In this document: positions 46,548 to 55,346 of the stretch, in pieces | Position numbering within the stretch: the first letter of the stretch is position 1 | Layout: every line of letters begins with the position of its first letter | From: Koleobacter methoxysyntrophicus | GTDB lineage: Bacteria; Bacillota; Thermosediminibacteria; Koleobacterales; Koleobacteraceae | Assembly (NCBI RefSeq): GCF_017301615.1 | Contig: NZ_CP059066.1 | Span: 2,864,888 to 2,928,887 of the forward strand | Length of the DNA stretch: 64,000 nucleotides | Direction of reading: 5' to 3' | Program-made: the position numbers and the translations under genes | The notes under the pieces: model-generated | What the model was told of the DNA's origin: nothing | What the model saw: the letters and a program-made list of their open reading frames with translations, nothing else | Database searches by the model: none

Positions 46548-47628
46548 TGTTCCATCCCCTAACCCCAAAATATGTTTTTTCGATATATCCCCTTTCGAAG
46601 TCGGGATTTTTATCTCCGTGGTATTCAGCCCTGTTTCGCGCTTCATACAACCTTTTTATGTTAAGCTCACCGGTTATAAGGAAATTCCCTTCATGATGAG
46701 ATGATAAGGCCACAACCCCATCCTTATTAGGGGTTATGGATAAAGGTGCAAATATCCCCGCTTTCCCTGTAAAATGCAATCCTGCGATCCATCCGTTTAA
46801 TGAGGCCTTAAGGCCGTAGACATAAGATTCCTGCACCCTGGGCCAAATCCCTCTAAGGGCCTTCCACATATTATATTCTTCCATATTGGCAATGGGCAAA
46901 ATGATCAGATCGGCTCCCAGCTCTCTGGCTATTTGAAAGGTTTCAAAGTAAGTAGCATCCATACAGATGGGGAACACTACTTTGCCAAAAGGCAGGGTAT
47001 AGACCTCCATTTCTGTCCCTCTTTCTATCCCTATCCTCTCTTCGAAGTCAGTGAGGTGAATCTTCTTCTGGGTACCTATACAGTGCCCGTCAGGTCCGAA
47101 AAGGGAACCGGCATTGTAAATCTTCCCTTTTTCCTTTAGAAGATAGCTGCCGGTATAAATATACAATCCATACCCTTCTGCTAAAAGGGATATTATTTTT
47201 TTTATCCCCTTTTCTACAGGCCGAGAAATTCCGCTGAAAACAGCAGAAGCAAAGGGATTATTACTGTCTTTATTTGATTCTCTGCATTTTGAACTGACCC
47301 TTAATGCCTTTCTATTTAAGTATCGGTTTAACAGACTGAATCCGGGAATGAGACCTAATAAATCGAAAAAGTTGTACTCGGGGAAAACAATAATCCGGCT
47401 ATCTTTCTCTACCGCCCGTTTTACAAAGTCGTTTAGTATATCTATATATCCTTCTATGTTCTTTACCGGTTGTATCTGCCTTTGAACACACGAAACCCGA
47501 ATATTTTCTGAGTTGATATTATTCACATAAGTTCTTTTTCTCATCCCCAATTTCCTGCAGTAATGTTCTATTTTTTTCAGGGATATTTTTTTATCGAACC
47601 ATCGTTCTAAAAAAGTTTCTATACTCAT
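46537..47628 (-). CDS. Carbon-nitrogen hydrolase (nitrilase superfamily), intact triad
   Basis: 363 residues. Catalytic triad visible: Glu84 in VFPEYNF, Lys189 in TQKKIHL, Cys222 in FPICMDATYFE. It has ~40 extra N-terminal residues (FLERWFDKKISLKKIEHYCR) and an insertion at ~95-140. Hydrolyses amide or nitrile C-N bonds; branch not identified. Overlaps the preceding degenerate paralogue by 4 bp (ATGA), so both are made in stoichiometric amounts and may form a hetero-oligomer. Confidence 0.85.
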   Translation of the reverse strand: MSIETFLERWFDKKISLKKIEHYCRKLGMRKRTYVNNINSENIRVSCVQRQIQPVKNIEGYIDILNDFVKRAVEKDSRIIVFPEYNFFDLLGLIPGFSLLNRYLNRKALRVSSKCRESNKDSNNPFASAVFSGISRPVEKGIKKIISLLAEGYGLYIYTGSYLLKEKGKIYNAGSLFGPDGHCIGTQKKIHLTDFEERIGIERGTEMEVYTLPFGKVVFPICMDATYFETFQIARELGADLIILPIANMEEYNMWKALRGIWPRVQESYVYGLKASLNGWIAGLHFTGKAGIFAPLSITPNKDGVVALSSHHEGNFLITGELNIKRLYEARNRAEYHGDKNPDFERGYIEKTYFGVRGWNNGR

Positions 47629-48476
47629 GACCTTCCTCCAAAGATCTTCATCCGCCTGTAAAATTCAGGGTTCAACTGGGATAATACATCAAACCGGGAA
47701 ATTGCTTCTGACCTCAGGTCATTATCCAGTTCTGCTGCAACTAAATCCTGTTGACCTTTGCTTCTTGCAAGCCATCCGTCCTCCGCTTCTGTCATGGCCA
47801 GCGGCGCATGAACCATAGACTCTCCCCAGAAATCCATTCCCCCTAAAAAACCGTTAAACCCGCTCTCTACAGCAAAAAACGAATTCTGCTGCACATTCTG
47901 CCACATGCCGCTAATTTGTAATGCCTGATTCCTTTCACCTATAAATCCTACAGGGGATAAAACAAGATCCGCTCCCATAAGGGCAAGCATCCTGGATACC
48001 TGGGGGTAAAACACATCGGTTGACATTACGATACCAACCTTCCAGCCTTTTATCTGTTCCAAATTAATTACTACCCCTCTGGAAAGGCCCAGGTTACGTT
48101 CCCATCTGGCAAGGTAGATCTGACGCTGTTTCAAAAGAATCTTTCCATTTAATATAATGATTGAGGTATGATAGATTCTCTGCCCGTCCTTTTCCCAGTA
48201 GCTTCCCGGACAAAGGATTATTTCATATTTCATAGATAAATTTCTTATCTGTTCGATATATTCACCGGAATCTATTTCCTTTTTTAGCTCCTGCAGGCCG
48301 CTTTTAAGCTGACTTATCTGCTGATAAAAACAACCGGTAAATCCCGGAAACACTACTACATCAGCCTGAACTTCAACGGCTTTTTCCAGATATTCCTCTA
48401 TCTTTTGAATCAAAATTTCCCTTTTGCTTATTTTCTCCCATTCACTTTTCTGCCATTCTATCGAGGCTACCTTCAT
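47625..48476 (-). CDS. Nitrilase-superfamily paralogue with all three catalytic residues replaced
   Basis: 283 residues, full nitrilase fold length. Aligned with its neighbour: Glu to Gly45 (VFPGFTG), Lys to Gln119 (KQRQIYL), Cys to Ser152 (GIVMSTDVFY). The flanking hydrophobic strands and late segments (ALQISGMWQNVQQNSFFAVESGFNGFLGG) are preserved, and there is no stop or frameshift. It is probably a non-catalytic partner or scaffold. Overlaps the glycosidase-like gene by 35 bp and the active nitrilase by 4 bp. Confidence 0.8.
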   Translation of the reverse strand: MKVASIEWQKSEWEKISKREILIQKIEEYLEKAVEVQADVVVFPGFTGCFYQQISQLKSGLQELKKEIDSGEYIEQIRNLSMKYEIILCPGSYWEKDGQRIYHTSIIILNGKILLKQRQIYLARWERNLGLSRGVVINLEQIKGWKVGIVMSTDVFYPQVSRMLALMGADLVLSPVGFIGERNQALQISGMWQNVQQNSFFAVESGFNGFLGGMDFWGESMVHAPLAMTEAEDGWLARSKGQQDLVAAELDNDLRSEAISRFDVLSQLNPEFYRRMKIFGGRS

Positions 48477-50274
48477 AATGCCGTTCCTCCTTAATCAAAA
48501 CATGATAGAGTGAATGGGCAAGATAACCGGAACCTGTTGCAAAACCTACCCCTGTCTTCCCCTCTCCCGTATATCTATCAAAGCTTTCAGCAAGGAGACC
48601 GTAATCCATATCAGCCTTCTTTAACCATTCAAGGGCCTCTTTCGTTTTTAAGGGGTTCAAAATACTCCCGCACAATCCGAGACCCGAAGGCGTATTGGGG
48701 TGATGGTCACAGGCTAATTCCCTTATTATTGCATCTTCAAAGTAGTAGGGATATCTTGAGGAATAATAATATTCTATAGTATTCTTAAATACGGGGTCAT
48801 CTCTATCTACAAACCCATAAAAACAAAGGAGCCCTAGATTACCCGGGGGATCGTTATACAGCCTGTAATTACCTTTGCCGTCGGAAGACCATAAAAACAT
48901 CTTCTTTCCTTCTACATTACCCGTTAGGTATTTATAGATGCCTTCATAAATGCCCTTTATTCTTCCTTCTAAAAACCCCGCCTTATCTTTAAGACCTTTT
49001 TTCAAAAAAGCTTCTCTTAAATTCTTAAACCCCCTCCATAGAATGACATTGTCAATGGTAACCAGGGGATATTCTGCAGGGTCATCAGAAGGAAGCAGGA
49101 AGGTCTTGTAAAGCCCCGTATCGGGGTCATATTCTTCTTCTATTCGTTCTAAAACCCTTTCAAGGGCCTTCAATAACGCATCATCAAAACAATCTTCTTC
49201 CAGACCATCTATAGCGATAAAGTAGCTGGCCGCCTGATCCAGCTCAAACCCCGGATATAACACGGTCCCATCAATATAGTGGGCATGGTCTCCTGCATTC
49301 TTGCTGTGCAATATGATCATTTCTCTAACAAGCTGCCGGTGCAGCCGGGGATCTACGAGTTTTATGGCAGGAAAGGACCATAAAAAGCTATCCCTTTCCC
49401 AAAAGGCCCCCGATACATAATAGCGGGGACTCCTTGAGGTTAATGCCACATACCTGTCGCTCTCCATATCCTTTGCAATAGAGTAAAAATAGTTGAAAAA
49501 GAGGTTTTCATTCAGCCTGGTTTCTAAGATAGGGTCTATAGAATAGGGTATGGTTTTTTGTTTCAGCCAGCCTGTGAATTCACTGTATATCGCTTTAAAT
49601 CCTTTTCTCCTTAAATGAACCAGGGTTGTAGAAGCCCCGTCCGGATCGGAATTTATGCTAATATAGAAACAGTTTCTGGTAGCACACGGTATTTTTAAAA
49701 TCAGCATCTGTTCCTCTTCCAGGTAACAAGAATCAAAGCCTTCACTTCCTCCAAAAGCCATAGCAAAAGAAATCCTTGGAGAAACAATATCTATAACGGG
49801 ATTGCCCAGCCATTTATCCCTCTTTAATAATTTCCGGGCTTCTATATTATGGGAATTAAAGCGCAAAAGGCTAACATACCTGATATCACAGTAAAGCCGT
49901 ATTTCCAACTTCTCCGAAGCTTCAAAATCATAAATCAATCCCTTTTCCTTTAAGTCAGCATATATTCTCGCCGTTATTTTAATCCCGTTTTCAAGAAAAA
50001 AGGTAAGTTGTGGTAGATAGTAATGTTCCTTTGATATATCCACTTTTTTAATTTTTACTTCATTGCCCTCTTTATAGAAAAAGGGTTGAAACAAAAACTG
50101 ACGGCCTTTCAGTTCAACCAGGGCTTTACATGACAGAGATGTGATGTTTATATTCTTTATGGCACCGTCCTTACAGTCAATAATAGGTACGCTTATATAA
50201 TGATTCCCTGAATACAGTACCCGTTCATTCCTGTCTAATTCTTCAGGCCTGGTAATTATTTTGTTTGTATTCAT
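48442..50274 (-). CDS. (alpha/alpha)6-barrel glycosidase-like protein
   Basis: 610 residues from ATG at 50274 (GAGGGAG, 8 bases). The N-terminal half (~1-250) is beta-sandwich-like; the C-terminal half holds six-hairpin features: SPRYYVSGAFWERDSFLWSF, DHAHYIDGTVLYPGFELDQA, TIDNVILWRGFKNL, and a late ACDHHPNTPSGLGLCGSI. The ERDS motif recalls GH125/GH63-type alpha-mannosidases or mannosylglycerate hydrolases, but I cannot fix the family. No signal peptide: substrate is probably taken up by the GPH carrier of the same cluster. Confidence 0.65.
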   Translation of the reverse strand: MNTNKIITRPEELDRNERVLYSGNHYISVPIIDCKDGAIKNINITSLSCKALVELKGRQFLFQPFFYKEGNEVKIKKVDISKEHYYLPQLTFFLENGIKITARIYADLKEKGLIYDFEASEKLEIRLYCDIRYVSLLRFNSHNIEARKLLKRDKWLGNPVIDIVSPRISFAMAFGGSEGFDSCYLEEEQMLILKIPCATRNCFYISINSDPDGASTTLVHLRRKGFKAIYSEFTGWLKQKTIPYSIDPILETRLNENLFFNYFYSIAKDMESDRYVALTSRSPRYYVSGAFWERDSFLWSFPAIKLVDPRLHRQLVREMIILHSKNAGDHAHYIDGTVLYPGFELDQAASYFIAIDGLEEDCFDDALLKALERVLERIEEEYDPDTGLYKTFLLPSDDPAEYPLVTIDNVILWRGFKNLREAFLKKGLKDKAGFLEGRIKGIYEGIYKYLTGNVEGKKMFLWSSDGKGNYRLYNDPPGNLGLLCFYGFVDRDDPVFKNTIEYYYSSRYPYYFEDAIIRELACDHHPNTPSGLGLCGSILNPLKTKEALEWLKKADMDYGLLAESFDRYTGEGKTGVGFATGSGYLAHSLYHVLIKEERHYEGSLDRMAEK

Positions 50275-50339
50275 ACCTGCCACTCCCTCAGCAGAAATAG
50301 CCTTTTATATTAGACCTATCAAACCTAATAATGCCTGAA

Positions 50340-50351
50340 ACGGTCTACCGT
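50340..50351. promoter_or_regulatory. Operator-like palindrome upstream of the glycosidase cluster
   Basis: ACGGT-CT-ACCGT, preceded by TGAA, 66 bp upstream of the glycosidase ATG. The size and position suit a repressor site (LacI/GntR-like). No regulator gene is adjacent, and no clear -35/-10 was identified. Confidence 0.35.
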
Positions 50352-50472
50352 GTAGTCGTTAACCAAACTTTATCAGTGAAATCATATTTTTAAGTTATTA
50401 AATGGTGTATTGACATAAAAATCCCTAACTAAAGTATACCAAATGTTATTCATAAAAGGAAGAAAAAAACAG

Positions 50473-50577
50473 TTAAAATGGGCTCTTCTGCATCGGAAAA
50501 TAGGAAAATGGTTCAGGAATTTCTATACCTTTTTCTAATGCTGTTTCTATCCAACATCTCTTTGCATCCTCGCCCAT
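50473..50577 (-). pseudogene. Remnant of a HicB-family antitoxin (C-terminal fragment)
   Basis: 34-codon frame on the minus strand, too short to be listed as a gene. It reads MGEDAKRCWIETALEKGIEI then PEPFSYF..., which closely resembles the end of HicB-like antitoxins (WIE.ALEDGI.IPEP). The domain's first ~50 residues and any hicA partner are missing. It lies in the 420-bp gap between the glycosidase cluster and ssrA; the rest of that gap is AT-rich with a TTGACA at 50411 but no complete promoter. Confidence 0.55.
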
Positions 50578-50694
50578 TGTATGCCGACATAAAAAAATAA
50601 AGGCCCCAAAGAGCAAAAACCGCCATTAAAGTCTTTATCCGCAAAATTGCACTCTATGAAGCCTATATTGATATTCAATTTTTGTGGATTTTAA

Positions 50695-51047
50695 TGGTGG
50701 AGGCGAGGGGAATCGAACCCCTGTCCGAAGGTGTACCCACGAAAGCTTCTACGAGCGTATCCCTTGGTTTTGATTTCGCTTTGCAAAACTCCCAAGGGCA
50801 GGATCTTTTGCAAAGCTAGCCCCTAGATTTCTTCTCCTTCACCGGGGCGATAAAGGAGAATAGCCTGTTAATTATGACACCTTAGCCAACTCCACAGGCA
50901 GAAGTCGGTAAGGAGCGCAGCTTTTAATTAAGCAGCGTAAGCTAAATCTTGTTTTGCGTTTAATTTAGGTTTTCCAGTTTAACGAGTTGGAAAGAGCTCG
51001 GCTCGCTACTTTCGCCAATACTACCCCCGTCGAAACCAAACGCCCCC
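50695..51047 (-). ncRNA. ssrA: Transfer-messenger RNA (tmRNA)
   Basis: 353 nt. 5' end GGGGGCG-TTTGG with GGTTTCGACGGGGGTA; 3' end a T arm (GGTTCGATTCC) and CGCCTCC-ACCA, whose CGCCTCC pairs with the 5' GGGGGCG. The CCA is encoded. The tag frame (50957-50928) starts at GCA and reads AKQDLAYAA then TAA; the mature tag gains an additional Ala. It lies 8 bp after smpB. Releases stalled ribosomes and tags the products for proteolysis. Confidence 0.96.
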
Positions 51048-51055
51048 ATGTATTA

Positions 51056-51520
51056 TCAATAATACTGCTTTTCCTTAAAGACCTTTTCCATATCCCTTTC
51101 TGCGTCCCGTCTCGCTATATCCTGGCGTTTATCGTACAATTTCTTGCCCTTCGCCAGGGCTATTTCAACTTTAACCTTACCTCTTTCATTGACATACACC
51201 CTAAGGGGCACTAAAGAATAACCCTTTTCCTTGACATACCCAAAAAGCCTCATGATTTCTCTTTTATGCATGAGAAGCTTTCTGGTTCTTGTGGGATCGT
51301 GATTAAACCTGTTGCCCTGCTCATATTGGCTTATATGCATATTATACAGCAAAAGTTCGCCATTTTCAATCCTGGCATAGCTATCCTTCAGGTTGCCTTT
51401 TCCCGCTCTCAGGGATTTAACTTCCGTCCCCGTAAGGGCAATACCGGCTTCATAGGTTTCTTCGATATGGAAATCATGCCTTGCTTTTCTGTTCGTTATA
51501 AGGTCCTTAGATTGGCGCAT
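51056..51520 (-). CDS. smpB: SsrA-binding protein SmpB
   Basis: 154 residues. OB-fold with [58 protein letters not shown] and the basic C-terminal tail [20 protein letters not shown] needed for decoding-site contact. Binds tmRNA and delivers it to stalled ribosomes. Its gene sits between rnr and ssrA, a common arrangement. Own promoter upstream at 51642-51670. Confidence 0.97.
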   Translation of the reverse strand: MRQSKDLITNRKARHDFHIEETYEAGIALTGTEVKSLRAGKGNLKDSYARIENGELLLYNMHISQYEQGNRFNHDPTRTRKLLMHKREIMRLFGYVKEKGYSLVPLRVYVNERGKVKVEIALAKGKKLYDKRQDIARRDAERDMEKVFKEKQYY

Positions 51521-51604
51521 TCTAATAATTCACCGCCTGAAAAATTTAGCCCTACCTGACATATGCAGTAGAGCTTTTTTTACTTTAACACTTGTTTTGA
51601 CGCT

Positions 51605-51634
51605 CCACGGAGCAAGAGCCGTGGATTCTTGCTC
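51605..51634 (-). promoter_or_regulatory. Mutually exclusive hairpins in the smpB leader
   Basis: Two interleaved inverted repeats: GAGCAAGA (51610-51617) with TCTTGCTC (51627-51634), and CCACGG (51605-51610) with CCGTGG (51619-51624). They share bases and cannot form together without strain. They lie between the promoter and the smpB start. Confidence 0.5.
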
Positions 51635-51641
51635 TAATTAT

Positions 51642-51670
51642 ATTATACCAGTCATTCATTTTAAAGGCAA
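51642..51670 (-). promoter_or_regulatory. Promoter of smpB-ssrA
   Basis: Minus strand TTGCCT (51670-51665), 17 bp, TATAAT (51647-51642), preceded by the rnr stop at 51698. Gives a leader of about 115 nt. Confidence 0.75.
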
Positions 51671-51697
51671 GCCTTCAGATTTTCTGAGTTTTCTGGT

Positions 51698-53812
51698 CTA
51701 TTCTGCCAGCTCGAAATCAATCTCTCTTGATTCCTTATTAACCTTAAGCACCCTTACCCTGACGGGGTCACCTATTCTATAACTTTTCCTGGTCCTCTCC
51801 CCCTGAAAGGTCAGATTTTTTTCTATAAAATGATAATAATCATCAAGCATATTGCTGACATGGACCAGGCCTTCTACGGTATTTTCCAGTTCTACAAACA
51901 TCCCAAAGGAAGCAATGCCCGAAATTATCCCGTTGAATTCCTCTCCTACCCTGTCCAGCATATATTCTACCTTTTTCAATTCAACGCTTTCCCGTTCCGC
52001 CTCCTCCGCCAAACGTTCCCTCTCTGAAGAGGTTTTTGCTATATTGCTTAATATCTTATTGAAATGATTCTGTCTCTCAGGTGTCATTTTGCCTTCAAGG
52101 TGTTCCCTTAATATCCTGTGAATTACCAGGTCGGGATACCTCCTGATAGGTGATGTAAAATGGGAATAGTATTCGGCTGCAAGGCCAAAGTGCCCCAGAT
52201 TGTATTCCGAATACCTGGCCTTTTTCAGTGACCTCAGAAGCATCATGTTAATAACCTTTTCCTCTTTTTTGCCCTTAACCTTAGTCAGGATATCCTGAAG
52301 GGTTTTGGGATGAATATCCCTTATGCCTTTTACGGTATATCCCAAATTGTGGAGAAACTCCCTTAATAATAAGATTTTTTCAGGATCGGGTTCTTCATGG
52401 ACTCTATAGACGAAAGGCATATTTAGCCAGTACATATGCTCTGCAATTACCTCATTACACGCAAGCATAAATTCTTCTATAATCCGATGGGATATGGTTC
52501 TTTCTTCCTTTTTAATTTCAACGGGTTTCCCGTTATCATCCATGATAACCTTAGATTCATAAAGGTTAAAATCAATGCTTCCCCTTTTTTTCCTCTTTTC
52601 CGTTAATATTAAACACAGTTCCTTCATTTTTTTAAAGTCTTCAATCAGATAATCATATCTCTTGATAAGCTTTGAGTCACCTTCTTCCAGAATCTTTGTA
52701 ACGTCTGTATAGGTCATTCTTTCTGATGTTCTTATTATGCTGGGCTTAATGTCATACTTTCTAACCTTTCCTCTAGTATCCAATTCGATAAATACGCTCA
52801 TAGCCAGGCGGTCAACACCCGGATTAAGACTGCAGATCTTATTGGATAATTTAGGAGGAAGCATCGGGATTACCCTGTCAACCAGATAAACGCTGCACCC
52901 CCTTTTCCTGGCTTCCAGGTCCAGAGGGGTGTTTTCCCACACATAATAACTAACATCGGCAATATGGACCCCCAGGAGGTAATGGCCGTTTTCCAGCATT
53001 TCTATTGATACCGCATCATCCAGGTCTTTAGCATCCTCCCCATCTATGGTCACCATTCGGTAATTGCGAAGGTCTAACCTCCCCTTCAGATCCACCTGTC
53101 TTATCTCATCGGGGATTTTTTCAGACTGGCGAATCACTTCATGGGGAAATTCCTCCGGGAGGTCATATTTCTTTATAATTGAAACTATATCAACACCGGG
53201 TTTATCCTTGCTTCCGAGGATTTCTACAATCCTTCCCTCAGGGTTTCTGCGTTTTTCGGGCCACTGCAGTATCTCTACCACAACCTTATGCCCGTTTTTT
53301 GCACCGCTCATCTCATCTTTCGGAATAAACACATCATGATATATTCTCGGGTCGTCAGGTATAACAAAACCGAAATATTTGTTTTTTTCAAAGGTCCCAA
53401 CCAACCTTTTATTAGCCCTCTCGAGGATTCGAATTATCTCTCCTTCGGGTTTCCTATCAACACCTTCTTTTCTCGAAATCCGGGCAATAACCCGGTCATT
53501 ATGCATGGCCCCGTTTAACCCCTCAACAGGGATAAAAACATCAGGCATTTCAGGGTTATCGGGAATGATAAAACCGTATCCCTTTTGATGACCCTGGAGC
53601 CTTCCCACCACCAGGTTCATTCTTTCAGGAACACCGTAGCGGCCCCGACGGGTTTTAACTATTGAACCCATTTTCTCCATTTCATCGATTATCTTTACGA
53701 AATCTTTTACTTCATACTCTTTAATCCCAAAAACCGAGATAAGCTCTTCAAGGGTTAATGGTTTATAGGCATTTTCCCTCATAAAGTGTTGTATCTTTTC
53801 TTGTGTAGTCAA
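51698..53812 (-). CDS. rnr: Ribonuclease R
   Basis: 704 residues; TTG start 12 bases after GGAGG. N-terminal winged helix (~1-60), two cold-shock domains (~65-215, with GRLQGHQKGYGFIIPD), RNB catalytic domain (~245-580) with DGEDAKDLDDAVSIEM and the Asp cluster, and a C-terminal S1 domain (~620-704, FNGIISGIASFGMFVELE). A 3'-5' exonuclease that degrades structured RNA and works with SmpB-tmRNA on stalled messages, matching the gene order rnr-smpB-ssrA. Confidence 0.96.
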   Translation of the reverse strand: MTTQEKIQHFMRENAYKPLTLEELISVFGIKEYEVKDFVKIIDEMEKMGSIVKTRRGRYGVPERMNLVVGRLQGHQKGYGFIIPDNPEMPDVFIPVEGLNGAMHNDRVIARISRKEGVDRKPEGEIIRILERANKRLVGTFEKNKYFGFVIPDDPRIYHDVFIPKDEMSGAKNGHKVVVEILQWPEKRRNPEGRIVEILGSKDKPGVDIVSIIKKYDLPEEFPHEVIRQSEKIPDEIRQVDLKGRLDLRNYRMVTIDGEDAKDLDDAVSIEMLENGHYLLGVHIADVSYYVWENTPLDLEARKRGCSVYLVDRVIPMLPPKLSNKICSLNPGVDRLAMSVFIELDTRGKVRKYDIKPSIIRTSERMTYTDVTKILEEGDSKLIKRYDYLIEDFKKMKELCLILTEKRKKRGSIDFNLYESKVIMDDNGKPVEIKKEERTISHRIIEEFMLACNEVIAEHMYWLNMPFVYRVHEEPDPEKILLLREFLHNLGYTVKGIRDIHPKTLQDILTKVKGKKEEKVINMMLLRSLKKARYSEYNLGHFGLAAEYYSHFTSPIRRYPDLVIHRILREHLEGKMTPERQNHFNKILSNIAKTSSERERLAEEAERESVELKKVEYMLDRVGEEFNGIISGIASFGMFVELENTVEGLVHVSNMLDDYYHFIEKNLTFQGERTRKSYRIGDPVRVRVLKVNKESREIDFELAE

Positions 53813-53878
53813 GGATTTTTTATACCTCCGTCCAAATTAAACAATGTATTTTTATTTGTTATATTTTCAACTAGAATG

Positions 53879-54430
53879 TTACAATCCTAATTCATCTGAA
53901 ATATCCTTCATTGCCTTCAAGCCAAGGTCTACAAACTCTTCCAGCTCCAGTCCTATATCCGTGCATGAAGCTATCTGTTCTCTGTTGGCACCTCTGGCAA
54001 AGGATTTTTCACCAAAACGGTTAAGGACAAACTGGGTATCTATGGATGCCAGCTTTTTATCAGGATGGATTAACGCTGCAGCAACTATCAAACCTGTAAG
54101 GGGGTCTGTTGCGTACAGTGCCTTATCTAAAAGGCTTTTTCTTTCATATCCTTCATGTTCATTATGGGAAATTACGGCATGTACAATTTCCTCGTCTACC
54201 CCCAGTTTTTTAAGCATTTCTCCCCCAACAAGACTGTGTTTTTCAGGGTTATCCTTGGTATAATCATAATCTATATCATGCAGGAGGCCGGCTAGAGCCC
54301 ATTTGTTTTTATCTTCCCCAAAATGTTCTGCAAGCATGGCCATAACGGCTTCAGCAGCCAGCATGTGTTTTACCAGATTCCTGTTCTTAACTTCTTTTTT
54401 CACCAGTTTTAATGCTTCCTGTCTATCCAT
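53879..54430 (-). CDS. HD-domain phosphohydrolase
   Basis: 183 residues. HD metal site: the H in KHMLAAEAVMAML, then GLLHDIDYDY (H-D pair), and the distal KHSLVGGEML and SHNEHEG. Belongs to the small HDIG-type group; substrate (nucleotide or phosphate ester) unknown. Sixteen bp downstream of the esterase gene and 66 bp upstream of rnr. Confidence 0.85.
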   Translation of the reverse strand: MDRQEALKLVKKEVKNRNLVKHMLAAEAVMAMLAEHFGEDKNKWALAGLLHDIDYDYTKDNPEKHSLVGGEMLKKLGVDEEIVHAVISHNEHEGYERKSLLDKALYATDPLTGLIVAAALIHPDKKLASIDTQFVLNRFGEKSFARGANREQIASCTDIGLELEEFVDLGLKAMKDISDELGL

Positions 54431-54446
54431 TGATAAATTCCTCCCA

Positions 54447-55214
54447 TCATTTATTATATGCTTCTTTTAAGCTCTTTAAAAATTTACGAATTTCATCAAA
54501 TACCCGTTCCCTTTCTTCTCCCAAGATTACCATATGGCCTGACCTTTCAAGCCAGTACAATCTCTTATTGTCAGATTTAACATTATCATAGATATATCTG
54601 GCACTTCTATAATTTACCGTTCTATCACCCTTTGACTGGATTACAAGAATGGGCTTATTAAAGGAATTCAGCTTTTTTTTAGTAAGGGAAATTAAGGTGA
54701 GGAGGCTTTGTACGCATACCAGCGGCGTTTTATCATAACCCGAAAGATACTTTTCCATTTCCTTTTCATAAAAGCTTTTATTGGTTTTTTTATCTTCATA
54801 TTTCTTAAAAAACTTTAATACTGGAAGAAGGAATAATTTTCTATTCATTATATAGATCGGAGACGAAATCGTAACAACCCCTGCCATTTCATGGTGTAAT
54901 GCCAAATTTATAGCCAGTATTCCTCCCATAGAAAACCCGATGGTGTAAATAACTTTACATTTTTCTTTTAGTTCATGGTAGCCCTCCTCACAGGATTCCA
55001 GCCAGTCCGGCCACCGGGTACGGGCCATATCCTCCGGGGAAGTGCCGTGACCCTTCAAACGGACTCCAAGGACGGAATATCCGCATTTATTCAAGAACTC
55101 CCCCATGGGTATCATTTCACCTGGGCTGCCCGTAAAACCATGAATTAGTAGACAAGCTTCTTCTCCTCCGGGAAAAAAAAACGGTTCATTAATACTGCAG
55201 GTCGATATAAACAT
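54447..55214 (-). CDS. Alpha/beta-hydrolase, carboxylesterase/monoacylglycerol-lipase type
   Basis: 255 residues. Oxyanion segment LLIHGFTGSPGE, nucleophile elbow TIGFSMGGILA (Ser), acid residue region VIQSKGDRTVNYRSA and catalytic His in ERSGHMVILGEER. Resembles Bacillus/Geobacillus Est30 carboxylesterases, which cut short-chain esters in the cytoplasm. ATG start three bases after GGAGG. Precedes the HD gene by 16 bp. Confidence 0.88.
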   Translation of the reverse strand: MFISTCSINEPFFFPGGEEACLLIHGFTGSPGEMIPMGEFLNKCGYSVLGVRLKGHGTSPEDMARTRWPDWLESCEEGYHELKEKCKVIYTIGFSMGGILAINLALHHEMAGVVTISSPIYIMNRKLFLLPVLKFFKKYEDKKTNKSFYEKEMEKYLSGYDKTPLVCVQSLLTLISLTKKKLNSFNKPILVIQSKGDRTVNYRSARYIYDNVKSDNKRLYWLERSGHMVILGEERERVFDEIRKFLKSLKEAYNK

Positions 55215-55313
55215 TCACCTCCTGAAGAAATCTCAAATGGAAGAATTTGCTTGGTTTTAGTGATTATATTTTATTTTACGATATTCGAAAAACCTTTTCA
55301 AGCATTTAAAGGA

Positions 55314-55342
55314 ATTACCCAGCTTACAAACTGCTGGGTAAT
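55314..55342 (-). terminator. Terminator hairpin downstream of the asparagine synthetase gene
   Basis: Perfect ATTACCCAGC / GCTGGGTAAT stem (55314-55323, 55333-55342) with a 9-nt loop, followed on the minus strand by TCCTTT. Confidence 0.6.
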
Positions 55343-55346
55343 AGCC

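Noticed and set aside
51605-51634. H-type pseudoknot in the smpB leader
   Set aside because: The two stems interleave, but the loop crossing the 8-bp stem would have zero nucleotides, which is not sterically feasible; kept as competing hairpins only.
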